The position numbers and the translations under genes are program-made. From NCBI GenBank assembly GCA_963920765.1, contig OY987243.1, positions 20,889,419 to 20,953,418 on the forward strand: a stretch of 64,000 nt of DNA. Direction: 5' to 3'. The DNA is from Ulota crispa. Its lineage: Eukaryota > Streptophyta > Bryopsida > Orthotrichales > Orthotrichaceae. This document shows, piece after piece, positions 41,401 through 53,474 of the stretch (the stretch's first letter is position 1; every line of letters starts with the position of its first letter). The notes beneath the pieces are model-generated. The model did no database searches. It was not told the DNA's origin and worked only from the letters and a program-made list of their open reading frames with translations.

Positions 41401-44400
41401 CAAAAAAAATTTCAGAAGCTCGTCCGGCACAGGTCTAGGAAGGAATCATCTTGCCTCACAAGAGGGCAATGATGAATTCCACCACCTCAAGAATTTAGTC
41501 TTATGAATAGCAGTGGTGTTGCAAGTGGCCACAATTTGCAACTTGTCCAAAATCATCTCAAGAGTTTCATTGGAGTTGTAATGGATCTCCACCTATAAAA
41601 AAAATACCCATCAGGTGATAAAAAGCAAATAAATAAACAACAAGTACAACAAACTGAAACCAAACATAAAATCACATGTTTTAAAAATCCTTGCCATTAG
41701 CAGGGTGCGCCATAGACACAAGCTTCATCATCTTTGTATAGAGCTTCCTCCTCTTATCTTTGGCACCTAACCACATAGCATCAGTAGTGCCAATATTTGT
41801 GCGGTCCTCAAATAATGTTGCTTCATTATACTTTCGGATACCGTGATCAGTAGCTGCAGCTATCTCTTGCTGGATAAAACTCATGACCACGTCATCAACA
41901 AATTGAAGAGTAATATAAGGAAAAACCTCCTAGAAATACCATGATTTTAATAGCCTTTGCCAAAGACAGTGCCCACCCTAACTAACTACATACTCTAAGT
42001 CAACAAAAATTTCACAAAACATGCACTAATAAATATGCAATAGCATCATGCAATGGTGAATAATAAATGTAAAAAACACACAGCAATAATGAATTCCACG
42101 ACCAGAAAATAAGACTCCAATTTGGAGAAGAAATCATGCATGTCAAGAATCCATCTAGAAAGCATCTATTAACAAAGTCAGCGCCAAAGAAAACAGACAT
42201 CCCAACTAAGAAATTGCTGGCCAGGCTGCACAGTCAAATCACAAAGCAATACCGTTGCCATGGTCACTTGAATGTGCATGCACAACCACCTCAACACAAG
42301 CTCCTAATGACCAACAAACTATGACATGACAGGATTCTACTAAACTAAAAGCACAAGCCAGGCGTGCATCCGTGCAACCTGCGGACCTTTTTCAAGTAGA
42401 AATAGCTAAGGGAAACCTGAAGGGCAACAATGCCATGCCTTCATGCTAAGGGTGGTGCGGATGTGCGCATCACTCGGAGCAGTGTTGGCGACAATGTTGC
42501 TCCAGGTGGCGCGTGCATCCGCGCCACCTGAGGTTCTTACTTGAGTGCGTATGTGCATTGGTAAACCAGTATGGAACTGAAGCCTTGCCCTCATGCTAAG
42601 GGTAGCGTGGATACGCGCGCCACCCGGAGCAACGTCGGTGACGACGTTGCTCAAGGTGGCGCGCGCATCCGTGCTACTTGAAGTTCCTACTCAAGCGCAA
42701 ATGTGCAAAAGGAAACAATTGAGACAACAGCGCAAAGTATTCATGCTTAGGGTGGCACGGATGCGCGCACCACCTAGAGCAGCATTGTTGCCAATGCTGC
42801 TTTGGTTGGCGCGCGCATCCGCACCACCTCAGGTTCTTACTCAAGTGCGTATGTGCATTGGTAAACCGGTATGGTACTAAAGCCTTGCCCTCATGCTAAG
42901 GGTGGTGCGGATGCGCGTGCCACCCGGAGCAGCGTTGGCAACGACGCCATTGCGGGTGGCGTGCACATCCGTGCCACCCCGCAATAGACCTTTATAATTT
43001 TTGGGCACAACGCGAGCCTTGTTTCAATCAAGCCTGAAATGGCTGCGGGGAGGTTGTACATTGAGGCACCAGGAAGTTGTTTCATACTAAATGAGAGACA
43101 GTACTAAAAACATGTTTGATGAGCGTCAGTAGTCTCTCGTCAAACCAGGGTAAACTAGTTCTGAACTTGGATACTTTAGAAGCAATCGACTAGGCTTGGC
43201 AGACTTGTGGATGTGCATTTTTGTCAGGTTTCATATTAACATTTTTTTTTCATAGAATTCTCCATTGCATTGCAAAGGTCAACAACGTTACCCAGAATAT
43301 GAACAACGTCAAGACTTCCACTGGAGTGGAGTACCATGTCTTCCTCATTGCTGTTTTGGAACATTTATTCACTATAGACAACCGCAACATCTCCACAAAC
43401 TTCTCTCGTGGGAGTAGCCCATACTTTTGGACTCAATAAATTGTGTGAACCAAATTGGTCTTCACGTGTGAGTCCTCTGTGTGCCTAGAACATAGACCAA
43501 CCATTTCATGATTAGTGCTTCAAACCTCACAAAGTTGGCTACATGTTTTAGCCACTAACTACATCAACTTTTGTGATAATATTTTAGTTGTGAAGATTCT
43601 CACTTGTTTATGTTGTGTATAACTTGCATTACAAGCTCATTTTGTTCTTTGGTTTCCAGTACAATTGCGTCCACTGAAATGTGCCATGCCAAATCCAATG
43701 GGTGATGCTTCTCAATATGCTTCATCCAAGCAATTCTTCTGTGATTTTTGTCACAAACAAAGAGCTTTAGCTTCATCAAATACTGGAGCTCCGGATGACT
43801 GGCAAGAGTCTCTTTGTAGACCGTGTCTTCAGCCTACCAAAGAGTCCCCCAAGACGCCATCTCCTCCAAAGTAAACTCACTTGTTTCACCAAGCTCATTT
43901 GTGGTGGAAATGTAAAATAATGCAGAGCCGTCTCTATATCCATGGACAAACTCATTTTCCAACTTTGTCAAATCACTGGATAAGGTTGGCTTTACCATTG
44001 GCATTGGTACCAACCGGATAAGAGGAACTCGAAGTTGAAACAGTGATTCCGGCTTCACTCACAAGCTCGCTATTGTGGCAACACTATCCACTTTTTGCAA
44101 CTTGCAAAAATCATTCTCCAATAACTTGGCCTCATCCTTGTTTGGCTCATTGTCCAGCATCATTTCTTCTTCACCTTCCTTAGTAAATTCCGGCTGCATC
44201 ATCTCTTCCGTAGGTGGTGCATTGCAACTATTCTTGGCCTGGCTTAGCCCAATGGGCGTGACATTGTCCATCATTGTTGTGTCCTCAATCGCCTCTGTCT
44301 AGCTGAGCTCCACGGGGGTCCTCTACAATAAAAAGTTAAGAAGTTAATACTGAGATAACAATAAGCATATGCAAATTTGATTATTACTAAAGCTGCTATA

Positions 44401-46525
44401 ACGGACCCTCAATAGGAGATATTTGACTCAATGGAAATGTTATGGGAAAATATGACTCTCACCTGCATTGGTAACCCAATAGGAATGCCCTGTTTGTCCA
44501 CAACTGGCAATTGAAGACTGGAATCCTTGAGGCCCACGTTGTCCGCTGTCATCATCTCTACGTCATCTAACTCACTTGGATTTTTGATTAGCCGAGGCAG
44601 TAGTACACTATCTCGCACCGCAGTAGCTTTCTTTGAGGGTCCATACGATCTCTCATCTTCTGACTCCAAATCCGATACAGCCTGGTTCTTGGAACTCCTG
44701 GTTTGCATCATTGTTTGGAGTTGGCCAATTGCCTACAAATATCAAAGCATGCGCTAAAACTCCAAATACATACTTTTTACTCTGATCCTTGCGATGGTCA
44801 CAACATGTACTGCTAATTTTTGGTATCAAAACTAAGATGGCTCATATTTCTTGAGCATATCAATTATTAGTTTTAACTCACTATCTTGTTTTTTTAACTC
44901 AACTTTGACCAAAAATGCATTCATTTCCAAATCCTCTCTTTCAATTTTGGTATTACTATTCAGCATCTTGCAAAGCAAAGAGACATTTCAAGAAAATTCA
45001 AATTCAAAGTGTCCACGGTGGACAAGAATGTGCAATCAGTTCTGCATGTTGGCTGCATTGCTCTAAACTAGTCTCAAACTCTAGCACTTACGGCATTGCA
45101 ATCGTAATCTTCCTAGATTTCACTACAATGAGTATGTCTTTGATTTTGACCTCCACTACAAAGATTAAATCTATGAAATTTAGGAAGTTGACTGAAGAGC
45201 TTACTTACCAAGTTTGCAAGGAAGAACCCTAATCCCAAGCCCCGGCCGGCAGTTCAGGTGGCGCCGGAGGTTGACCAAACATTTCTTGACTGATTTTACT
45301 ACACAATTGCAAACCTACTACACCCTAACCGGCGCACTCATTGAACAATGACGTAACTCAACCGCAATTTGAGTCAGGCTGAGGACCACTTAGTTTCAGA
45401 TGATCGGAGAAAGACAAAGGCATGGGACACGGGCATGCCAATGAAGCAAGGCAGATGTGGGAGGGTGACAAAGGGTTTTGTATCCCTAAACAGCAACCCA
45501 TCCACAAAAACGAGGGACGGAATCCTATGTCATCCGTTTACCCCGTCGTTTAGTAGGTCTTTAGAAGGAGGCCTATTTTGCTCAAAGTAAGGCTTCCTTC
45601 CAATTTTATGAACCCAGCTCCATCAGGTTTTGCCTGGCAAATACTCTTAGCTAAACGGGCATTATAGGGTGAGCTATCAATGTCTCTGGAGATTAGTTAA
45701 ACGTGCCTAAAATATTATACCCCACAGTTAACAAACCAGCATGGGTGGTCTACTACGGTGTATGGTGATTGGTTAGTTCTGGCTAAATCATATCATTCAA
45801 CCCAAATGCAAAGCAATGAACTTGATTATAGGGGAATGGTAGGATTTGAAATTTCTTATTCCAATTGCATTACATTAACCTTAACGTATGAGCTACTATT
45901 ACAGTATTACCCAGTATCGCCAAATAAAACCCTACACTGCATGCTACGTTGTTGTGGGCCCAGGATTATATAAAGCATCATCAAAATAAAGCATTACATA
46001 CCTTTTTGCATGTTTATGTTCCTTCCCTGCACCAAAATGAACTTTGGATACTAATTAACTTTGTCAAAAAATACTTCATCGGGAAGTAGAATTGTTATAT
46101 TATTGCATTTGAAGAAATGTCTGAGTTTTGTAGCTATACTTACTAATGAACTCTTGAAACAGGAGTACAAGCAAAAGCATGAAAATTCTAAAGATGGTCA
46201 GAAATCATGGTTACCAGCAGCATACCTCCTCTAGCGATATTGACTCACACAAAGTTGATGACTGACTTAGCTCTTTCTTGTCTTCAAAATTCTTCACGTG
46301 TTCACAATTGTGTTGTTGAGTTTCACTTGCACAATCAAATTCTTCAAATGTTAGCACTTTCTGGACCCTATCACAAGTTTGAAGAAGCTCTGAGATAAGC
46401 TTTGTGCGTCTCTTCATTCTGTGCTGAAACTTGAGTGGCATGTGTAGTAAGGCTAACAATTCCTCAATTGACAATTTCCTATTCAAGGTCTTTATAGATT
46501 CTATAACAAAGTGAAACAGCAGCAC
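38440..46525 (-). pseudogene. Decayed gene with ParB-like and DNA-methyltransferase-like domains
   Basis: Minus-strand coding pieces with splice-like borders run through this stretch. In order of reading: a charged coiled-coil segment at about 46226-46525 (RKLSIEELLALLH), a further heptad-rich piece at about 44840-44960, acidic pieces at 44059-44711, and a ParB-like segment at about 43670-44056 with CDKNHRRIAW, which resembles the DGNHRxxA box. Then come a conserved piece at 41681-41890, a Lys/Ala-rich basic helix within 40208-40717, and at about 38950-39440 a methyltransferase-like segment with IPWRGPREKGALF, VVIDCIAST and GRNLLALEAD, the layout of the S-adenosylmethionine site of N4/N6 DNA methyltransferases. 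No clear DPPY or SPPW catalytic box was seen. The unit looks broken in several places. Origin is unknown: a bryophyte gene family, a transposon gene or a captured viral gene are all possible. Confidence 0.5.
42411..42981. repeat. 150-bp tandem array with palindromic sites
   Basis: Four units start at exactly 150-bp steps (CATGCTAAG-type landmarks at 42442, 42592, 42742 and 42892). Units 1-2 and 3-4 share the linker GTGCGTATGTGCATTGGTAA, so the real period is a 300-bp pair present twice. Each unit holds two near-palindromes of about 24 bp of the form GGTGGCGCG-(N)6-CGCGCCACC, 54 bp apart, eight in all. The array is GC-rich in AT-rich surroundings and lies between coding pieces of the minus-strand unit, probably in an intron. 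Confidence 0.88.
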
Positions 46526-47500
46526 ATTGCTATTGTTGCGACAATGTATATGTTGCTTTGGTTTTCCTTATTTTTGTACCTTACTTAAATAAATAGCATT
46601 TAGATGAGTTATGGGAGAATGACATCTGTCAATGCATCTGCACTTGGAGTGGTTGTACTTGAACGGATGTTGTTACGTCCTACTTCTGGAAGCCCCTTCT
46701 GCATTTAATGGTCTAGATGTAGTATGCCTAGGTGACGAGGTAAATTTAAACGACTATGTAGCTTGTCATTATTCCTTGATATTGTTAGCCCTAACTTAGG
46801 CCACATGGACGACAGTGTTGGATCCTTGATTTTAATTCCATATCCAAATTACCCTCCTGTCAATCTGGCTAAGATCCATTTGTATCATGACACAAGTCAC
46901 TACACTCCACATGTACAAGGGTTCGCCTCCACATGATCTCTGCATATATGTTGTTGTCGCCTTCACCATTACAGCATTATCAGATATTACAAAATCATTT
47001 TTAGATGATTAACATACTCATAATTTTTTGCCCATCCCTTTCCATTAAAAGCATGATTATGTATATGGTTAATTTTGGTGCGATTCTTTCTTTGTGGATC
47101 TTGGCAGTTCACTATCAAAGTTTGTGCCCTTTGCCTGTGATGGTCTGGATTGTACTTGCCAATGAATATGAGACTATATTGAAGCAATTCAATTTGATTT
47201 TTGGCAGACACACTAAATTTCATCCCTTCACACTATAGATTGTTCATCACTTGCAACTCTTTCAATGAAATCCATCCTTACTTCTATCATTGGTTGCAAA
47301 TTTTTGGTCACTTACTCGTCTAAGTCTTAGAACTATTCACTATTACGTAGAGTACTGTCTCTTTTGCGTCGTTCACAAGATCATGTGTAGATGGTACTCA
47401 CTATTCCTTGTGCTCTGTCTTTGAGTTGCAGTGCTCCGTCTTCTTGTTCAGCACATAGTGCCTCTATTGTATGGGACTTGTTGTGTGAAGTGTGATCACA
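46526..47500. promoter_or_regulatory. Spacer between two divergent coding units
   Basis: About 1 kb without coding signal separates the outermost minus-strand coding piece (ending at 46525) from the plus-strand transposase unit (first ATG at about 47501). It would be a shared two-way promoter if both belong to one element. No specific motif was recognised. Confidence 0.3.
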
Positions 47501-49824
47501 ATGGCTTCACTACATGCTGACGGCAATGACATTCCATTAGTTCTTCAGGTGGATGCTCATGGTAAAACTAGAGTGTCAAACCACCTCCTTCATGTTCATT
47601 TTTAGTTTGCACAGGCATCTGTATATGTTGAGGAAGAGGTTAAATCAGTTGATGGCATTTTGCTTGAATGTATTCCAGTGGAGAAAATTGTAGAGGGTGC
47701 TACTGAGTTTTGGAACTTATACATTGGATCATTCCGGGTGTATGGTCTGCCAATGGCGATCGCTTCATTCTCTATTGAAAGGCCAAGTCGCAATTCTAGT
47801 GGGTCAAGTGTAGACATGCCTTACATATTCCCTATGGTTTGTCCAGTTGCGCTTGACTGTGAAGACCGTGTGGAGGCTACAACAATCCCTCTTAGAGAAG
47901 TCAAAGTAGAGAAGCTTTCTCCCATTGTTGAATTTTCTAGTGAATCTGATGGGGACACCCTTCCCATTAACGTTCTAGCACAAGTGTCACCATACAAGAA
48001 CTACCTCCCGGATTTGACCTTAAAAAACTCAAGACCCATTACACTATCCAACTCCGCAAATATGTCAAATAGTTCAAGACCTCCACTTCACCCCAATACT
48101 GAGCGTCTCAGTATAGTACAATGTCTGAAAAAGTTAACATGTATGCATTGCCATAGGAGTGAACTGTTGCTTCTAGATTACTGTACCATAAAACATCATT
48201 GTATAGATTATTTGCCTCCTTGCTATGATGGGAATGTGATTTTTGAACTTCCTCCCTGTCGTTTTGGTGCTGTAACAACAAGTGCCAAAAATTTGGAGGG
48301 GATGGAGAAAAGATATGATGGTCATTTGTGGTGTAAACTCAAAACTACAAATATCCACAATGACAGTAACTTGTCCTTTTGGTTCACTGTTTGTGTGGGT
48401 CATTTAGCATGTGCTAATGTAGACTGTGAATTTACAGCAAGAGTAGGTCATTGTAACGAGACGGAGTGGAGTAGAAACACAACATCTGCATTTTGGGAAG
48501 GAAAAATTCTGCCTAAAGATTGCACTATCATCTACAAAGTCTGCAAAAGTTCACCCATTTGTGTCAAATTATGCGATGCACAATTGTACTATGTATACAG
48601 CAAAGATGTAGAATAACTAGGGCCGCTATTCACTTAGGGAGTCATGATCATCCGGTTGCTAAGAATTCGTACAGGGATTCGTCCAATGAGATTTGCAATC
48701 TCATAACCTTCCAAGTAGCTAAGACTCCTAAAGCAACAACATTCACCATTTCTTTAGCTGCTGCCAATGAGTTCCTCTCTAGTCACTTGTTCCATAGTGG
48801 CAACAGCAAAAAAATTGTGCTTGATAACAACGATAGAGACAAAATTATGGACCAATTTCGAAGCCTCAATAGTTCTAATATTAGAAATCTTTTTTCTTTG
48901 TTAAGGTCAAATAACCAAGGAGGTATCATTGATAATATAATGACAATGAAACATATGTCAAAGTTTGAATTCATACATGACTGTGTATTTCCTGGCCAGG
49001 GTTGTGAGAAAGTCTACTTATTCAAAATGCTAATTGAGGGACCAGGTAGCGGTGTTGATTTAGTGCAGAGAATGCAGTTAGGATGTGACCTTCAATTATC
49101 ATGGATGATGTTCGACCACGTCAAGCAAATAGATGATTAGACAACGATGGCTTGCCATGTTTATGATTCCGGATACAAGAAGGTGATGACTATTACAACA
49201 TGTGATATGCAGTCCAAAAATACAAAAATCCAAGTACAGTTCTGGAAATCTTTGAATGCCGTCATGACAAAGTTTGGAGTTCAAAGTCCTAACTTTAAAG
49301 GATTCATGGCTAACAGCGCCATGGCAAACTAGAGAGTTGTTTGTAATGTTTATGGATCTAGAATTGCAGAGGAAATCATGCCAAATCAAGAACGGACATG
49401 TCTTTTGCATTGGTGCAGTTCACTAGTAAAACATACACACAAGTACATCAAGGAGGCATTGCAGCAATAGCACATCACACTTTGCAAACAACATAAAGAC
49501 TCCAACACAATGGATGATGCTGAGACACAATATTTGGCTATTTGATCATGGTGGCTATCCTCAGGAGTAGCATCAGAAGATGGTTTGACCCATTTGAACC
49601 ACTGGCTTGATTTCTGGCACTATCGATATAAGCAATGAGGTGGCTCTTCACAAATGGTATGTTTTCTGTGGACCAACTAGTGCAAATTGTTCATTTCTAT
49701 CTATATATTCTTTTTTCCATATGATTTTGATACAGTTTTTTGTTAACAAACTTGTACTCGGACATTCTTTGTGTTGTGAGATTTATTCAACATATAGTCA
49801 TTTGCTAAGGCAACTGTAACTCTT

Positions 49825-50500
49825 TGAACATTTGTCGAAGAATTATATCATGGAGTGTGGACTGTTCATGAGAATAAGTTATTTAATTTTTGTGGGAATT
49901 CCTTCTCCAATGCTCATATCATTTAAACATTCATCCAAGAATGATTTCCGAGAGTGTGTGTAGTCCGTGAAAATAAGTTACTAAGTTACAGTTCATTTTT
50001 CATTTCACATGCATATGTTATGTAAACATATGTCTAAGAATGATGTCCGGGGTTGTGAGAAGTGTGTGAAAGTATGCTTCTAATTTATAGTTGAAAATCC
50101 CTCTCCAATGTTTATATCATATGAACATTCATCCAAGAATGATGTACAAGATTGTAAGTAGTCCGTGAAAATAAATGTCTATGTTTAAGTTGAAGTTCCT
50201 TCTTCAATGCATATATCATTTAAACATTCTTCCAAGAATGATATCCCGTGGTGCCCGATGTCCGTGAAGAGTTGTATTCTGACATTCATATAAAACCAGT
50301 GTCCTAGAGCACCCACTTTTACCAAGATGACGACATTGATCATTATACATAGTATGACGTCCTTGTGTAGTACTTTTTGTAAATGAACTGGTTTAAAAAT
50401 TCTTCCAAGAATGATGTTTTAAAGCTGATAATCACAAAGAAATTATCGTCATCCTATCAAAGTGTAGTGCAAATGAACATTCTGCCAAGAATGGTGTTCA
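49825..50500. repeat. About 100-bp tandem repeat inside the transposase gene
   Basis: A unit with the landmark AACATTCATCCAAGAATGATG recurs at 49825, 49924, 50023, 50123 and 50222, steps of 99-100 bp, with two weaker copies near 50395 and 50478. Units also share AGTCCGTGAAAATAA and TTCCTTCTCCAATG blocks. It lies between the two coding halves of the transposase unit. Confidence 0.8.
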
Positions 50501-51039
50501 CAAGGTATCACTGCCCGTCACAATTTTTGTTGTGTTTTACATTTTGTAATGAAAATTCTCTTGTATGTGTTATATGTAGAACTTTAACCTAGAAAAGTTG
50601 GCGGAATTGCCTACATGCAATTTGTCAAAGACCATCCACAACAATTGGCTCCAGATGTCTAGAAATCATGGAGGTAATCTATTTGAAGCTACATGTGATG
50701 ATAGTGTCTGAGCATGGCAGCAGATGACAAACTTCAGGTTTTATCTACTTCATGGCAATGCTTCTAGCTCTAGTCCTTCAACTAACAAGTTGAGATTAAG
50801 AGCTGCCAAGCGGAGCAGAGACCCTAAAAAGTTAGCTGAAGCACTCAACACATTGGCAGGAGAGGACGATCTTGGAACACGTATTCCCCATTTGGAGGGC
50901 AAAGAAGTATTTGGTAGTACTAAGAGGAAGGCAATCATCCCTATTGGTGACAAGGGAGAATCTCATTGCCATGATAAGGTAAATTTTTTGGAACCACGTG
51001 TGAAAAGGAGGTCCATAAGCAGTTTCAAAGTCCCGGAAT

Positions 51040-51173
51040 CACTAGTAAAAAAACAAGTCCACAATGACTAAGTGACAATGACTGCAATGACTATACAACA
51101 ATTAAAAAATGACTGTACAATCATGGTTTAGTCATTGTCACTTAGTCATTGTGGACCTGTTTTTTTACCTGTG
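51040..51173. mobile_element. CACTA-type MITE inserted in the transposase gene
   Basis: Ends CACTAGTAAAAAAACAAGTC and GGACCTGTTTTTTTACCTGTG, with arms of about 45 bp (CCACAATGACTAAGTGACAA and complement). The 3-bp sequence AAT flanks both sides (51037-51039 and 51174-51176). Same family as 1040-1194. It interrupts the coding sequence of the host transposon, so it is younger than that element. Confidence 0.88.
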
Positions 51174-52106
51174 AATGTGGACCAAGTACTTTACGGGAGC
51201 CCACAACTTCCACCTATGTAGCTGTTTCTTTCAAGAGTGATCGTGACACATCAAAATGGCACATTGCTAGAATCAAGCCTAAGTCCAGCATTAAGTCTCA
51301 TGCTCAGCAGCGGAATACAAATATCAAATGTACTGCTAAAGTAGGAAAAAGTTCAAAGGGTACTCTTGCTCCAACTTACCATGGAAGGAAGGTCAATTAT
51401 GAACGTTGTGAGGTGACAACAACTTTCTGGTTTTGTGCTGATGACATTGAACATTGCGTAAAAGGCTCTAAACAACAGTTTGTCATAGATTGGCCCAAAG
51501 TTCCTTAAGTATGGCCTATTCTCTCTGGTACTAACCTTACTCATGAGGAGTTCATTCTATTGCAGCATGCGGGTTTCAACTTGCAAGAGAGGCCGTCATT
51601 GTCCCCACGTGAACTTTTCGGCATGGCCACTCACTTTGAGTGCACTCTCTATGATGAAGTGGACCCACCTAATCCAGACTCATACCCCCAAGATGAGGCA
51701 GAACTCCATGATTTGTTGTCTCACCAATGTGCCAACCCCTAAGCAGAGGAATAAATGGGAAAGTGCAAGGAATGTTTGTGGTTCAATCTTGGGAGCTACA
51801 ATGCTGCCTCTGCTTGCCTTAGGGGCAATTATTTCACTAAAAATAGGATCTGGGGTCCATCAAAACATTTACCAAATTACAATAGGAAATTTCCCTACTT
51901 GCAATTGCCCTGATTTTACCAGTGTGGCTACTGCTGCAATTGGAGGTCGCCCGCAGTACGTGAATTGCAAGCACCTGTATTACTTGTTTTGGTACCACTA
52001 CAAGAAGGACCTCGTGAAAGACACTTTTATTCATGCGCCTAGCTTTAGCTACTATGAGGTTAAAAGCCTCCTCTATAGAGCTGGGATTATAAAAGTGAAG
52101 GTTTAG

Positions 52107-53112
52107 ATGAACATGTGATTTTGCTAAATGCTATTCTGTTCCTCAGTAATGACATCAATGTCACTCCTTCATATTATAGACCAATGTTCTATAATCGATC
52201 CCACATTTGTATATCCAATGACAACAATTTTGCAACTGCTCTTCCTTTAAATATATATTGGTCAATGCATACTTTCTTGGTACGTAGTATATCATGTGCA
52301 CAAGCTTCCTTTTGTACATTCCTTTTAGTATACGTAGTGACTGATTTGCAATTTGAGTGTCACTATGATGGATGTACTGTGCAAGATCAAAATTCAAAAC
52401 ACATTCTTGAGTGGTACTTTTATTTTATTTATGTTGCCCCGACCCTATAACTTGACCGTAAACTACTAATCTTTTTAACCACACTATTGTTTTGTTCTTC
52501 CTAGGTTGTGATCAAATGACATTGCCAAATATTATGCCCTCATTATAGCTCACCCTAAACCTTCAACAACCCTAATCTCCCTCTGCAGAAGGTTGTGATA
52601 AACATTGCTAAGCCATAGCAAATCAACTTCTCTCAATTATTAAACCTCCTCATCATTTTCATCAGAATTATCAACTCTGCTTTATTGTTGCCATGTCATG
52701 TGTTAGAATGACATAGAAAACTTTTGAACCCATCACCCATGACCGTATTATCCACACAGTCATGGGTGCAACCCTTCATCAATGGTAATAGGACCCCATT
52801 TTTAATTTCAGTAATAATCCCAATTTTTTACCAAAAATGTTTAACTAAATCAATAAGATTTCCATATATACTTCAATTCTTTAGATTTAAGGCTCTACAC
52901 TCATGACTTTCCCGCTCATGACTCACAAGCTCATCGCTCGCCGCTCCCCTGATAGCGTCGTTGGGTTCAAACAATCAATAGTCTTTTAGTTTACTAAACC
53001 AAAAACAAAAACAAACAAAAAACAAAAAACTTTGTTTATTTAAGCATTTTGCAAATTGTATAAGAAAAAATAGTGTTTTGTAGGAATTGCCTTCTTTGCA
53101 ACAATTTTCTTT
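52107..53112. other. Spacer after the transposase gene
   Basis: AT-rich sequence with no supported coding region. The right end of the transposase element should be here but no inverted partner to the 37.9-38.4 kb region was found by eye. Confidence 0.35.
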
Positions 53113-53474
53113 TTTAACCCCTAAATGTCTGGAAGGATATTTTTTGTCCTTTGCCTCTAAAAAAACATTATGTATGGCAGAAGAAAGTAGATTTTTATCT
53201 AATTTTTTTCTAGAAGTGATCATAAACACATGCTCCATCATGGAAGGCAAAAAATAATTTCATCAAATACTCTCATATTTTTAGACAATCCAAATTGTGA
53301 GAAGGTCCATACTACCTTTCCTACAATTTTTGTGAGGTCAACTTGCAGTGTTCACTTTTGCAGCTAGCTGGACACTTGTTACACCAATCAAAGTTATGAA
53401 ATTCTTGAAAAGCACTGTAGAAGTCACTGTAGCGGGCGGACCACAGGGATGAGCCCAACGTTTAAGGGTTAAAG
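53113..53474. mobile_element. TTTAACCCCTAAA inverted-repeat element
   Basis: Left end TTTAACCCCTAAATGTCTGG, right end GAGCCCAACGTTTAAGGGTT then AAAG; the terminal inverted repeat is about 15 bp. Copies or ends of the same family are at 16519-16753 and 1385-1423. No coding region. Target duplication not clear. Confidence 0.5.

Larger units (their letters stand above)
47501..52106 (+). mobile_element. Decayed Mutator-like transposase gene (zinc finger, DDE region, SWIM)
   Basis: The N-terminal part (47660-48616) includes a Cys-rich zinc-binding segment (CANVDCEFTARVGHC) and continues in another frame with RAAIHLGSHDHPVA, a WRKY/GCM1-type C-x-HxH end. This is followed by transposase-like blocks: FIHDCVFPGQGCEKVYLF, MMFDHVKQID, MACHVYDSGYKKV, FKGFMANSAMAN and ERTCLLHWCSSL. 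The last part (50580-52106) ends in a SWIM finger, TCNCPDF...NCKHLYYLFWYHY, near 51900-51990. One frameshift lies near 48610, and TAG or TGA codons stand in the transposase frame at 49138, 49330, 49468 and 49543, all explained by C-to-T or G-to-A change. A 0.9-kb gap with tandem repeats (49640-50560) may be an intron, and a MITE sits at 51040. WRKY-GCM1 fingers and SWIM fingers are known companions of MULE transposases. No terminal inverted repeats were found by eye. Confidence 0.6.

Noticed and set aside
42593-42880. Open frame with a 50-codon repeat (MLRVA.. / MLRVA..)
   Set aside because: The repeat follows only because the underlying DNA array has a 150-bp period, divisible by three. The peptide has no composition or context of a real protein and the array seems to be intronic.
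42411-42981. CRISPR-like array
   Set aside because: The repeats are whole 150-bp units with drifting sequence rather than short fixed repeats with unique spacers, and the window is a plant nuclear genome.
37903-52700. Long terminal repeats or inverted ends bounding the 38.4-52.1 kb coding units
   Set aside because: No matching pair of direct or inverted ends could be seen by eye at either side, so no border was called.
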